Shown here in pieces: positions 40,317-48,533 of a stretch of DNA of 64,000 nucleotides. Source of the DNA: Streptomyces chattanoogensis (GTDB lineage Bacteria; Actinomycetota; Actinomycetes; Streptomycetales; Streptomycetaceae); assembly GCF_001294335.1 (NCBI RefSeq), contig NZ_LGKG01000035.1:82968-146967 (forward strand), written 5' to 3'. The translations under genes were made by a program, and so were the position numbers. The stretch's first letter is position 1. The number at the start of each line of letters is the position of its first letter. The notes beneath the pieces were generated by a model. That model ran no database searches. It was not told the DNA's origin and saw only the letters and a list, made by a program, of their open reading frames with translations.

Positions 40317-41492
40317 ATGCGTTCATGGGCATGCTGGAAGAAACGGGGGGTAAAGCGGGCAGGGGCGAGCGTGGTGTGCGTGTTCGTCCTGGTGGTGTCG
40401 GCGGCCGTGGGGATCACCTCGCGGTACGCCCCGGTGGCGAGCGCGGCCGCCACGGGGCGGCACCCCATCAGTGACCGCCCCGTAGCCGGTCCGGGCACGA
40501 CGGCCCGGCATTCGCCCCGGCGGCGGCTGGCCGATGTGAGCCTGGAGGTGATCCGGCTGGGCGAGGCGTCGCGCAGGGCGAGCCGTTCGTACGAGTCCAG
40601 GCGCCGTGCGGAGCTGGCACAGCGGGCCGAGCGCGACCGGCTGCGCAGGGCGCTGGACCGGGTCCGGCGGCTGGCCGAGACGCTGCGCCGCCGGGCAGGC
40701 GCGATCGCCGCCGCGCAGTACCGCACCGGCAGCCTCGTCGCATACACCCTGCGCACGGCGGCCACCGAGGGCCGGAAGCCGCTGTCCAGCGTGTACGAGG
40801 AGGTGCTGCGGCGGGAGCGGGCGCTGGTGGCGCGGATGGGCACCGTACAGCGCACCGGCCGGATGCTGGCGCGCAACAGCGCAACGGCGAGCGCCCGCGC
40901 TGCGGCGCTCGCGGCGGACCGGGACCGGCTCGACCACGAGCGGGAACGGGCCGGCCGAGGTCTGGATTCGGCCCGTGACACGCTGCGGCAGCTGGCCTCG
41001 CAGGCCTCCCGGAGCGGCAACTGCGGCACGCTGCCGAGCGAGGTGTCCACCGCCGCCAGGGCCGCCGCGCCGGTGGTCGCTCCGAACGCCTCCTGGATGC
41101 GCCCGGTGGAGCACTATGAGCTGTCCGCCCCCTTCGGCGGCTCGGGCTCCCACTGGGCCTCCGGGCATACGGGCCAGGACTTCGCGGTGCCCGTCGGAAC
41201 GCCCGTACGGTCTGCCGGCGGGGGCCGTATCGAGGGTCTGACCTGCGGTGACGGCTTCGGGATCAGCATGGTCGTACGGCATCGCGACGGCCTGTACACC
41301 CAGTACGCGCATCTGTCCGCGGCGCTGGCGAGACCGGGACAGCGGGTCGCCCCGGGGGAGCGGATCGCGCTGTCGGGCGATACCGGCAACTCCACCGGCC
41401 CGCATCTGCACTTCGAGGTGCGGCGGACCCCCTACCTGGGGTCGAGCGTCGACCCGGTGTCCTGGCTGCGGCAGCACGGCGTCACGCTGTGA
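40317..41492 (+). CDS. Secreted M23 family metallopeptidase
   Basis: A 391-residue protein: N-terminal signal or anchor segment (ASVVCVFVLVVSAAVGITS after basic residues), a coiled coil of about 150 residues rich in Arg/Glu/Ala (residues 80-250) and a C-terminal M23 domain with the zinc motifs GHTGQDFAVPVGTPV and GPHLHFEV. These cut peptidoglycan cross-links or regulate amidases at division. ATG 40317 is chosen because it puts a short basic stretch before the hydrophobic segment. Similar EnvC/NlpD-type proteins are activators, but the zinc residues appear intact here. Confidence 0.87.
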   Translation: MRSWACWKKRGVKRAGASVVCVFVLVVSAAVGITSRYAPVASAAATGRHPISDRPVAGPGTTARHSPRRRLADVSLEVIRLGEASRRASRSYESRRRAELAQRAERDRLRRALDRVRRLAETLRRRAGAIAAAQYRTGSLVAYTLRTAATEGRKPLSSVYEEVLRRERALVARMGTVQRTGRMLARNSATASARAAALAADRDRLDHERERAGRGLDSARDTLRQLASQASRSGNCGTLPSEVSTAARAAAPVVAPNASWMRPVEHYELSAPFGGSGSHWASGHTGQDFAVPVGTPVRSAGGGRIEGLTCGDGFGISMVVRHRDGLYTQYAHLSAALARPGQRVAPGERIALSGDTGNSTGPHLHFEVRRTPYLGSSVDPVSWLRQHGVTL

Positions 41493-41526
41493 GGGCCGAC
41501 GGCCGTGCGGACGCGGTGCTGCGGCG

Positions 41527-42414
41527 CTAGCGGGAGTGCAGGATCCGCTCGATGACGACTGCGACGCCGTCGTCGTTGTTGGATGCCGTGCGGCGGGTGG
41601 TGGCGGCGAGCACGTCGGGGTGGGCGTTGGCCATGGCGTAGGACGTCCCGGCCCAGGTCAGCATCTCTATGTCGTTGGGCATATCGCCGAACGCCACGAC
41701 TTCCGCGGGCGAGATCTTGCGCTCCGCGCAGCAGCGGGCGAGGGTGCCGGCCTTGCTGACGCCGGGGCCGCTGATCTCCAGGAGGGCGGTGGGGCTGGAG
41801 CGCGTGAAGGACGCGAGGTGCCCCGCGGCCTTACGGGCCAGCGCCAGGAAGGCATCCGGGTCGAGGTCGGGGTGGTGGGCGAGAAGCTTGAGTACGGGCT
41901 GGGCGGCGCCGTCCGGGGCCGAAGAGGCGGCGAAGTCCTCGGCGAGGAGCTTTTCCGCCGGGGCGACCACGGCGGTGGGGTCGAGGTGGAGGGGCGGGTA
42001 GCCCGGCTCGTAATGGAAGCTGCCGGTGCGCTCGACCGCGAAGGAGGTACCGGGAGCGGCGCTGCGCAGTGCGGTCACCACGTTCAGCGCGACGGTGTGT
42101 TCCAGGGGGCTGACCTCGACGATGCGGCGGCCGCGGTGCAGATCCACGACGGCCGCGCCGTTCGCGCAGATCGCCAGGCCGTGGCCGTGTACATGGTCGC
42201 TGACCACGTCCATCCAGCGGGCCGGGCGGCCGGTGACGAAGAAGACCTCGATGCCGGCCTCCTCGGCGGCGGCGAGCGCGGCGATGGTGCGGTCGGAGAC
42301 CGTCTTGTCGTCGCGCAGCAGCGTGCCGTCGAGGTCGGTGGCGATCAGCCGGGTCGGCCGGTACGGAACGACCGGCTCGGGCACCGAGGGCGGCGTGGCG
42401 GAGGCGTCAGTCAC
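41527..42414 (-). CDS. Cof-type HAD phosphatase
   Basis: A 295-residue HAD-IIB phosphatase. Motif I LIATDLDGTLLRDDKTVS, motif II FFVTGRPARW, and motif IV VVAFGDMPNDIEMLTWAG with the preceding Lys in VSKAGTL. It dephosphorylates small sugar phosphates or flavin-like compounds. The GTG start at 42414 is one option; GTG 42438 would add eight residues. It converges with the M23 gene. Confidence 0.88.
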   Translation of the reverse strand: MTDASATPPSVPEPVVPYRPTRLIATDLDGTLLRDDKTVSDRTIAALAAAEEAGIEVFFVTGRPARWMDVVSDHVHGHGLAICANGAAVVDLHRGRRIVEVSPLEHTVALNVVTALRSAAPGTSFAVERTGSFHYEPGYPPLHLDPTAVVAPAEKLLAEDFAASSAPDGAAQPVLKLLAHHPDLDPDAFLALARKAAGHLASFTRSSPTALLEISGPGVSKAGTLARCCAERKISPAEVVAFGDMPNDIEMLTWAGTSYAMANAHPDVLAATTRRTASNNDDGVAVVIERILHSR

Positions 42415-42504
42415 GGGGCCATCTTCGCCTACCGCCACGCACAGGTGTGCGCTGGGGCGAGCGCCTGAGCCCCCAGGGCGCCGGGGGCAAGCGCCCCCTT
42501 CCCC

Positions 42505-43413
42505 TCACCCGAGCTGCGCGGGCGCCTCGGTGGCGATCCGCTCGAACACCTTCTGGTCCGCTGCGAAGACGGAGTCCGGTATCGGCGCATGGATGACGAT
42601 CTCGTGGAAACCGAGCGCGATATGCCGCCCCGCGAAGTCCACGAACGCGTCGAGGGACTCCAGAGGACGGCCGCCGTCCGGTGTGAAACCGGTGAGGAAG
42701 ACCTTGTCCAGCTCGGCGATGTCCCGGCCGACCTCCACGCACTCCTTCTCCAGCTTCTCCAGCTGGCTCTGGACGGCGGCCAGCGAGTCCTCGGGCGTGC
42801 CCGTCGCAGAGACCTTGGGGTCGCCGGTCGTCACCCAGGCCTGGCCATGACGGGCGGCGAGCCTGAGTCCGCGCGGCCCGGTGGCGGCGATGGCGAAGGG
42901 AATACGGGGCCGCTGCACGCAGCCGGGTATGTTGCGCGCTTCCTCGGCCGAGTAGTAAGTGCCCTGGTGGGAAACCGCGTCCTCGGTGAGCAGCCGGTCG
43001 AGCAGCGGCACGAACTCGCCGAAGCGTGCCGTCCGCTCGCGCGGGGACCAGGGCTCCTGGGCGAGCGTGGTCGCATCGAAACCATTGCTGCCGGCACCGA
43101 TGCCGAGGGTGATCCGGCCGCCGGAGATGTCGTCGAGGGTGATCAGTTCCTTGGCGAGGGTGACCGGGTGCCGGAAATTCGGCGAGGTCACCATCGTCCC
43201 CAGGCGCAGCCGCGAGGTGGCCGTCGCGGCGGCGGTCAGCGTGGGAAGGGCGCCGAACCATGCCTGGTCGCGGAAGGACCGCCAGGCCAGATGGTCGTAG
43301 GTGTAGGCGGCGTGGAAGCCGAGCTCTTCGGCGCGCTGCCACTGCTCGCGTCCGCCTTCGTGCCAGCGGCGGACGGGGAGGATCAGGGTGCTCAGACGGG
43401 GGGAAGCGCTCAT
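42505..43413 (-). CDS. LLM-class flavin/F420-dependent oxidoreductase
   Basis: A 302-residue luciferase-like monooxygenase barrel. Typical blocks are ELGFHAAYTYDHLAWRSF, TSRLRLGTMVTSPNFRHPVTLAKELITLDDISGGRITLGIGAG and PRIPFAIAATGPRGLRLAARHGQAWVT. Actinobacterial members often use coenzyme F420. The substrate is unknown. It is on the same strand as the Cof phosphatase but 90 bp upstream, so a shared transcript is possible. Confidence 0.88.
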   Translation of the reverse strand: MSASPRLSTLILPVRRWHEGGREQWQRAEELGFHAAYTYDHLAWRSFRDQAWFGALPTLTAAATATSRLRLGTMVTSPNFRHPVTLAKELITLDDISGGRITLGIGAGSNGFDATTLAQEPWSPRERTARFGEFVPLLDRLLTEDAVSHQGTYYSAEEARNIPGCVQRPRIPFAIAATGPRGLRLAARHGQAWVTTGDPKVSATGTPEDSLAAVQSQLEKLEKECVEVGRDIAELDKVFLTGFTPDGGRPLESLDAFVDFAGRHIALGFHEIVIHAPIPDSVFAADQKVFERIATEAPAQLG

Positions 43414-43540
43414 GCCGTAGAGCGTACGGGGAGGTCCGTAAAGCCCGGAGTGACTTCGGTTACGGAGCCTCCGGGCCTCGCCCTGGCTCCCCGGTCGCAG
43501 ATTTCCCGGGCGGTTTCCGCGCGGTGGCTTGCGGTGCTGT

Positions 43541-43554
43541 GTTTCACGTGAAAC
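43541..43554. other. parS 10 within a 26-bp perfect palindrome
   Basis: Exact GTTTCACGTGAAAC, extended by TGCTGT and ACAGCA to a perfect 26-bp palindrome (43535-43560), between the LLM oxidoreductase gene and htpX. It is the last parS in the window. Confidence 0.95.
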
Positions 43555-43701
43555 ACAGCACTGGAGGCCCTTTACCCCGCATATAGCGATGAAGAGGGAG
43601 AATCGGGACAGCGGCGCAGTGTGCAGGGCGCGGCGTGCGACTCAGGCAGCGCGTGAAACGTCCGGCGGACTGCGCAAAGCGCGGTGCGTTGTGGAGGAGC
43701 C

Positions 43702-44601
43702 ATGGCACAGACCCGATTCGCCCCCGACCGCGGGCTGACGTCCCGCATGGTCACGACGATGTTCTTCATCGGACTGCTGTACGTCGTGGTCGTCGGAGTG
43801 CTGGTGGTGCTGCTCAAGGGCTCCTGGGTAGTGGTGTTGATCATCGCGGGTGGCCTGTTCGTCGCGCAGTTCTGGTTCAGTGACCGGATCGCGGCGTTCA
43901 GCATGGGTGCGCACGAGGTCACACCGGAGCAGGCACCGGAGCTGCACGGTGCCGTGGACCGGCTGTGCGCGCTGGCCGATATGCCCAAACCGCGGGTCGC
44001 CATCGCGAATTCGGACGTGCCGAATGCGTTCGCGACCGGCCGTAATCAGAAGAACTCGATGGTGTGCGCCACGACGGGGCTGCTGCGGCGGCTGGAACCG
44101 GAGGAACTGGAGGGCGTGCTCGCCCACGAGCTCTCCCATGTCGCGCACCGCGATGTCGCCGTGATGACCATTGCCTCGTTCCTCGGCGTCCTGGCCGGGA
44201 TCATCACCCGCGCCGCGCTGTGGAGCGGCGTCGGGCGCAACAACCGCGACCAGAACGCCGCCATCGCCGTACTGATCGTCACCGCCGTCAGCGCTGTGGT
44301 CTATGCCATCAGCTTCCTGCTGACCCGGCTGCTGTCCCGCTACCGTGAGCTGTCCGCGGACCGCGCCGCCGCGATGCTCACCGGCCGCCCGTCGGCGCTG
44401 GCATCCGCGCTGACCAAGGTCACCGGCCAGATGGCGAAGATTCCGACCGAGGATCTGCGCAAGGCCGAGCCGTTCAACGCGTTCTACTTCGCCCCGGCGT
44501 TCAACAAGGAGAGCTCCAGCAGGCTGCTGTCCTCGCACCCGACGCTGGAACAGCGGCTGGACCAGCTCGGCCGGATCGCGGCGCAGCTGGGGCGGCCATG
44601 A
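43702..44601 (+). CDS. htpX: Membrane zinc protease HtpX
   Basis: A 299-residue M48 protease with membrane segments at residues 18-60 and 160-215 and the zinc motif HELSHVAHRD followed by the third ligand Glu in YRELSADRAAAML. It degrades misfolded membrane proteins. GGAGGAG precedes ATG 43702. The next gene, pspAB, is the usual partner in actinobacteria, which links it to envelope stress. Confidence 0.95.
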   Translation: MAQTRFAPDRGLTSRMVTTMFFIGLLYVVVVGVLVVLLKGSWVVVLIIAGGLFVAQFWFSDRIAAFSMGAHEVTPEQAPELHGAVDRLCALADMPKPRVAIANSDVPNAFATGRNQKNSMVCATTGLLRRLEPEELEGVLAHELSHVAHRDVAVMTIASFLGVLAGIITRAALWSGVGRNNRDQNAAIAVLIVTAVSAVVYAISFLLTRLLSRYRELSADRAAAMLTGRPSALASALTKVTGQMAKIPTEDLRKAEPFNAFYFAPAFNKESSSRLLSSHPTLEQRLDQLGRIAAQLGRP

Positions 44602-44649
44602 GGCGCTCCGCAGCGGAATGGGTCAGCGAGTGAAGGAGAGTAGCCACGC

Positions 44650-45213
44650 ATGGGATTTCTGGACGCCATTCTGGGCCGCAGCAAGCCGGTACGCCCCGAT
44701 CTCGACCAGCTTTTCGCGTTGCCGTCCGCCGCCGTCACGCTGCAGGCAGCGGCCGGTTTTCTGCCCACCGGCCTGGGCTCGGTGTGCTTTGCGAGCGTCG
44801 AGGGCGGAGCGTTCTCGCGGATCCAGGAGGAGGCCCGGGGGCTGCTGGACGGCTCGGTGGAGTTCACCCAGGACGCGTACGGCTATACCTGGCTGCTGGC
44901 GCGGCACCCACCGGAGGATGTGGCGGGCCTGGTCAACGACCTGCACGCGGTCAACACGTCCCTGGAGGAGGCGGGTTTCGGCCCGCAGCTGCTGTGCTCA
45001 CTGATCGGTTTCCGTGACGGTCGGGACCGGCCGCTGGCCCTGGTCTACCTCTACAAACGCGGCACGTTCTATCCGTTCGCCCCGCAGCCGGGCGGTGGTG
45101 AGAAGCGGGACAACCCCCTGGAGCTTCAGGCCCGGGCGATGCTCAAGGACGATCTGACGATCGAGAAGGATCTGGCGCGGTGGTTCCCGGTGTGGGGAGC
45201 CCCTGGGCTGTGA
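44650..45213 (+). CDS. pspAB: PspA-associated protein PspAB
   Basis: A 187-residue soluble protein opening MGFLDAILGRSKPVRPDLDQLFALPSAAVTL, the signature of the PspAB family found next to htpX. It is thought to act with the phage-shock/PspA envelope response; a mechanism is not established. GAAGGAG lies upstream. It forms an operon with htpX (48 bp gap) and ends at a hairpin. Confidence 0.85.
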   Translation: MGFLDAILGRSKPVRPDLDQLFALPSAAVTLQAAAGFLPTGLGSVCFASVEGGAFSRIQEEARGLLDGSVEFTQDAYGYTWLLARHPPEDVAGLVNDLHAVNTSLEEAGFGPQLLCSLIGFRDGRDRPLALVYLYKRGTFYPFAPQPGGGEKRDNPLELQARAMLKDDLTIEKDLARWFPVWGAPGL

Positions 45214-45240
45214 GCTGGGGTTTCAGGGTTTCCTCAGCTC
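45212..45240. terminator. Hairpin between pspAB and kptA
   Basis: Nine-bp stem GAGCTGGGG / CCTCAGCTC with one G.T pair, 11-nt loop. It overlaps the ends of the convergent pspAB and kptA genes. Confidence 0.7.
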
Positions 45241-45776
45241 GGGAAGCGGAGGTATTCGGGCGGTACGCAGGCGGTGAGCCAGACACCGTTGGCGCTGACG
45301 TGGAAGACGTGGCCGGCCCGCTGCATCGCTGCCGCGTCAACCGTCAGCACGACGGCCTTGCCGCGCCGGGCGCCGACCCGCGTCGCGGTCTCACGGTCGG
45401 ACGAGAGATGGACGGCGTGCCGGGACATCGGGCGGAGCCCCTGTGACCTGATGGCGGCGACGCTGCGGGCCACCGTGCCGTGGAAGAGGCACGCGGGCGG
45501 TTCGGCCGGGGGCAGATCGAGGTCGACGCGGATCGAATGGCCCTGGTTGGCGCGGATACGGTCGCCCTCGATGGCGTAACGCCGCTTGTCGTTCTCGGCG
45601 ACCACGGTCTCCAACTCGGCCCGGGAGAACCGGAATCCGTGCCGTGCGGCTGCCTCGATCAGCTCCGGTACCGCTACCCAGCCCTGGGCGTCGAGGGTGA
45701 TGCCGATCCGTTCCGGCTCATGCCGCAGATGCTTCGCCAGGTATTTGGAAATGCGCACGGAGCGCTGACTGCTCAT
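45234..45776 (-). CDS. kptA: RNA 2'-phosphotransferase KptA (Tpt1 family)
   Basis: A 180-residue Tpt1/KptA enzyme: opening SVRISKYLAKHLRHEPERIGITLDAQGWV, core FHGTVARSVAAIRSQGL, HAVHLSSDRETATRVGARRG and the end YLRFPS. It removes an internal 2'-phosphate from RNA using NAD+, a reaction known for tRNA splicing in fungi; the substrate in bacteria is unclear. It is a monocistronic gene. Confidence 0.93.
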   Translation of the reverse strand: MSSQRSVRISKYLAKHLRHEPERIGITLDAQGWVAVPELIEAAARHGFRFSRAELETVVAENDKRRYAIEGDRIRANQGHSIRVDLDLPPAEPPACLFHGTVARSVAAIRSQGLRPMSRHAVHLSSDRETATRVGARRGKAVVLTVDAAAMQRAGHVFHVSANGVWLTACVPPEYLRFPS

Positions 45777-45823
45777 GGCTCCAGGGTGCCGCGCAGTGCG
45801 TCCCCAGGCACCTGAATTCCGGC

Positions 45824-46414
45824 TCAGGCGTCCCCCTCGCTCTCCTTCCCGGTGCTCGCGGCCCTCTCCCTCACCCGCTCCCCCGCTGCCGTGGCCTTCG
45901 CGCGGCCGACTTCCTCGGCGGCCCAGCGGGCCCAGTCCTCCTGCATCGCCGTCTGGCGCAGGCCGTATTCGAGCGCCAGTTTCCCGTAGACCGAGATCAT
46001 GTCGTCATCCCAGGGGGTGGCTTGGCCGAGCTGCTCCAGAGCCGCGTGTGCGCGGGATGCGGACTCGGCCCGCGACAAGAGGTACGTACGGGCCTCGAGC
46101 GGGGTGAGCACGCCGAGGAAGAAGACCCGCAACAGGCCGTCCAGGCGTGGGGGCCCGCTGGGCTCGATGTCGATGAGCCAGTGCCGCAGCTCGATCATGC
46201 CGTCGTCGGTGAGGGCGTATTCCTTACGGCCGCGGGGGCCCTCCGCGACGACCTCGACCATGCCCGCAGTGGTGAGCTTGGCCAGTTCTCCGTAGACCTG
46301 ACTCTGCGTAGCGGGCCAGACGTTCGCGAGTGAGGCGTTGAACGTCTTCATCAGGTCGTAGCCGCTGGCGGGGGCCTCCGCCAGCAGGCCCAGTACGGCA
46401 TGTCTCAGGCTCAT
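45824..46414 (-). CDS. PadR-family regulator
   Basis: A 196-residue PadR protein: winged helix MSLRHAVLGLLAEAPASGYDLMKTFNASLANVWPATQSQVYGELAKLTTAGMVE and a C-terminal dimerisation helix domain. PadR proteins repress transporters or metabolic genes until a small molecule binds. ATG 46414 is chosen; TTG 46420, better spaced from GGAAGG, is an alternative. Its promoter is shared with the divergent membrane protein/carotenoid oxygenase genes and contains a tandem repeat operator. Confidence 0.9.
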   Translation of the reverse strand: MSLRHAVLGLLAEAPASGYDLMKTFNASLANVWPATQSQVYGELAKLTTAGMVEVVAEGPRGRKEYALTDDGMIELRHWLIDIEPSGPPRLDGLLRVFFLGVLTPLEARTYLLSRAESASRAHAALEQLGQATPWDDDMISVYGKLALEYGLRQTAMQEDWARWAAEEVGRAKATAAGERVRERAASTGKESEGDA

Positions 46415-46437
46415 GGCCAACAGATTACCTTCCACTG

Positions 46438-46478
46438 TTGACACGTCAAAGACTCACCTTCTATTTTTGACATGTCGA
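46438..46478. promoter_or_regulatory. Tandem inverted-repeat operator of the PadR pair
   Basis: Two copies of a dyad, TTGACACGTCAA (46438-46449) and TTGACATGTCGA (46467-46478), 29 bp apart, between the divergent PadR and membrane-protein genes. The first is just upstream of the PadR start codon. This is a candidate PadR operator. Confidence 0.6.
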
Positions 46479-46574
46479 AGTTGGAACGTATCTCGAAGTT
46501 CGCGCGGCGGACTCCACGTACAGGCCGGACACAGCGGGCCGGCGGGCCGGAAACGGCCGGGAAAGAGGGGGATC

Positions 46575-47159
46575 ATGGGCTACCTGCGGAGCTTCATTCC
46601 GTGGCTGGTGTTCGCGGGCGTGGCGACGCTCGGCTGGCAGTGGGGGGCGCTGGCGGCGCTCGTGGTCTCCGCGGTGCTGCTGTTCGCCGACCGAGCGGCC
46701 GGCCTTTCCCTGGAGTCCCGGCTGCTGGAGTACGGCACGATCGTGTTCTTCGCGGCCCTGGCGATTCTGGCCTTCGCCCAGCCCCACAGCGGCCTCCGGT
46801 TCTACGGCGGCACCCTCGCGATGGGCTGGCTGGCGCTCATAGCCTGGCTGTCCATCGCCGTCCGCCGCCCCTTCACGATGGCGATCGCACGCCGGGTGGC
46901 CCCGCCGGAGGTCTGGCGCACCCCGCTGTTCCGGCGCATCAATGTCGTGCTCACCGCCGCCTGGGCGCTGTCCTTCACTGTCGGTGCGGCCGCGCAGGCG
47001 GTCGTCACCCACTACGACCTGAGTCTGCTCGTCTCCATCCTCATCCAGGTCGCCGGATTCGTCCTTCCCGCCCGCTTCACCGCCTGGTACCCGGAGCGGG
47101 CCCGCGCCCGGTTCCTGCAGGACCAGGCCGGTGCGCGGCCCGGTCTGCAGGAGGCATGA
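46575..47159 (+). CDS. Integral membrane protein (about five segments)
   Basis: A 194-residue protein, almost all hydrophobic (WLVFAGVATLGWQWGALAALVVSAVLLFA, YGTIVFFAALAILAFA, MGWLALIAWLSIAV and more), ending basic. No enzymatic motif. ATG 46575 follows AGAGGGGG. The carotenoid oxygenase gene starts 4 bp after its stop, so both are co-transcribed, probably under the divergent PadR regulator. Confidence 0.82.
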   Translation: MGYLRSFIPWLVFAGVATLGWQWGALAALVVSAVLLFADRAAGLSLESRLLEYGTIVFFAALAILAFAQPHSGLRFYGGTLAMGWLALIAWLSIAVRRPFTMAIARRVAPPEVWRTPLFRRINVVLTAAWALSFTVGAAAQAVVTHYDLSLLVSILIQVAGFVLPARFTAWYPERARARFLQDQAGARPGLQEA

Positions 47160-47163
47160 CGCC

Positions 47164-48513
47164 ATGACCACCGCAAACCCGAGCACCGCATCCGAATCGT
47201 CCGCTCCCGCACCGCACCTGGCCGGCAACTTCGCGCCGGTGCGGGACGAGCTGACCGCCTACGACCTCCCGGTCACCGGCACCATCCCGCCGGAACTGAC
47301 CGGCTGGTTCCTGCGCAACGGCCCCAACCCGCGCGACGTCGTCACCCCGCACTGGTTCTTCGGCGACGGCATGGTGCACGGCCTGCGTCTGGAGGACGGC
47401 CGCGCCGTCTCGTACCGCAACCGCTGGGTCCGGACCGCCACCTTCACCGACGGCGTACCCGTCGTGGACGAGCAGGGACGCCGCAATCTCCGGGCAGGGG
47501 TCGCCAACACCCACATCGTCCGGCACGCCGGCCGCACCCTGGCGCTGGTCGAGTCGTCGTTTCCGTACGAGATCGACTGCCGTCCCGGCCATGAGCTGGA
47601 GACCATCGGCGCCCATGATTTCGGGGGCCGGCTCACCACCGCCATGACGGCCCACCCCAAGACCTGCCCCACGACGGGCGAGCTCCACTTCTTCGGATAC
47701 GGCGGTCCCCAGCCGCCCTATCTCACCTATCACCGTGCCGATGCGGCAGGGGAGTTGGAAGTCAGCCGCCCCATAGACGTCGCGGCGCCGACGATGATGC
47801 ACGACTTCCATCTCACCGCCGCCCATGTCATCTTCATGGACCTCCCGGTCGTCCTTGATCTCAACCGCCGCGGCATGCCGTACGGCTGGGAGCCGGAGTA
47901 CGGCGCCCGGCTGGGAGTGCTGCGGCGCGACGACCCGTACGGCGAGGTCCGCTGGCTGTCCATCGACCCCTGCTATGTCTTCCACAGCCTCAACGCCTAT
48001 GACGACGGTGATCAGCGCATCGTCCTCCACGTGGCCCGCTACGCCGAGTACGGCGACAACAGCCCGGCCCACCTGTGGCGCTGGACCATCGACCTCGTGA
48101 GCGGCACGGTGGCGGAGGAACAGCTCGATGACCAGTTGTGCGAGTTCCCCCGGATAGACGACCGCCTCGCCGGGCTGCCCGCCCGTTTCGGCCACGGCAT
48201 ATCCGGTGAGTTCCCCGGCTCCGGCCCGGTACCCGGCGCACTGCTCCGCTATGACCTGCACTCCGGCACGGTGGCCCGGCACGACTTCGGCCCCGGCCGC
48301 ACCCCGAGCGAGGCGGCCTTCGCCCCGGCGGACGGCCGTCCGGGCGGACCGGGCTGGCTGCTCAGCTACGTCTATGACGCATCCACCGACAGCAGCGATC
48401 TCGTCATCCTGGACGCGGAGGACATATCCGCCGCCCCCGTGGCGACGGTGCATCTTCCGCAGCGTGTGCCCTATGGCTTCCACGGCAACTGGCTTCCGGA
48501 TCCGGCTGGATAG
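47164..48513 (+). CDS. Carotenoid cleavage oxygenase family protein
   Basis: A 449-residue member of the RPE65/apocarotenoid oxygenase family. The four iron-ligating histidines are visible in TAHPKTCP, MHDFHLTAAH, YVFHSLNAY and YGFHGNW. The enzyme splits a C=C bond of carotenoids, apocarotenoids or stilbenes with oxygen. GGAGG 9 nt before ATG 47164. No carotenoid genes lie in the window, so the substrate is open. Confidence 0.9.
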   Translation: MTTANPSTASESSAPAPHLAGNFAPVRDELTAYDLPVTGTIPPELTGWFLRNGPNPRDVVTPHWFFGDGMVHGLRLEDGRAVSYRNRWVRTATFTDGVPVVDEQGRRNLRAGVANTHIVRHAGRTLALVESSFPYEIDCRPGHELETIGAHDFGGRLTTAMTAHPKTCPTTGELHFFGYGGPQPPYLTYHRADAAGELEVSRPIDVAAPTMMHDFHLTAAHVIFMDLPVVLDLNRRGMPYGWEPEYGARLGVLRRDDPYGEVRWLSIDPCYVFHSLNAYDDGDQRIVLHVARYAEYGDNSPAHLWRWTIDLVSGTVAEEQLDDQLCEFPRIDDRLAGLPARFGHGISGEFPGSGPVPGALLRYDLHSGTVARHDFGPGRTPSEAAFAPADGRPGGPGWLLSYVYDASTDSSDLVILDAEDISAAPVATVHLPQRVPYGFHGNWLPDPAG

Positions 48514-48533
48514 GGGGAGCTGCGGCTCGTCCG

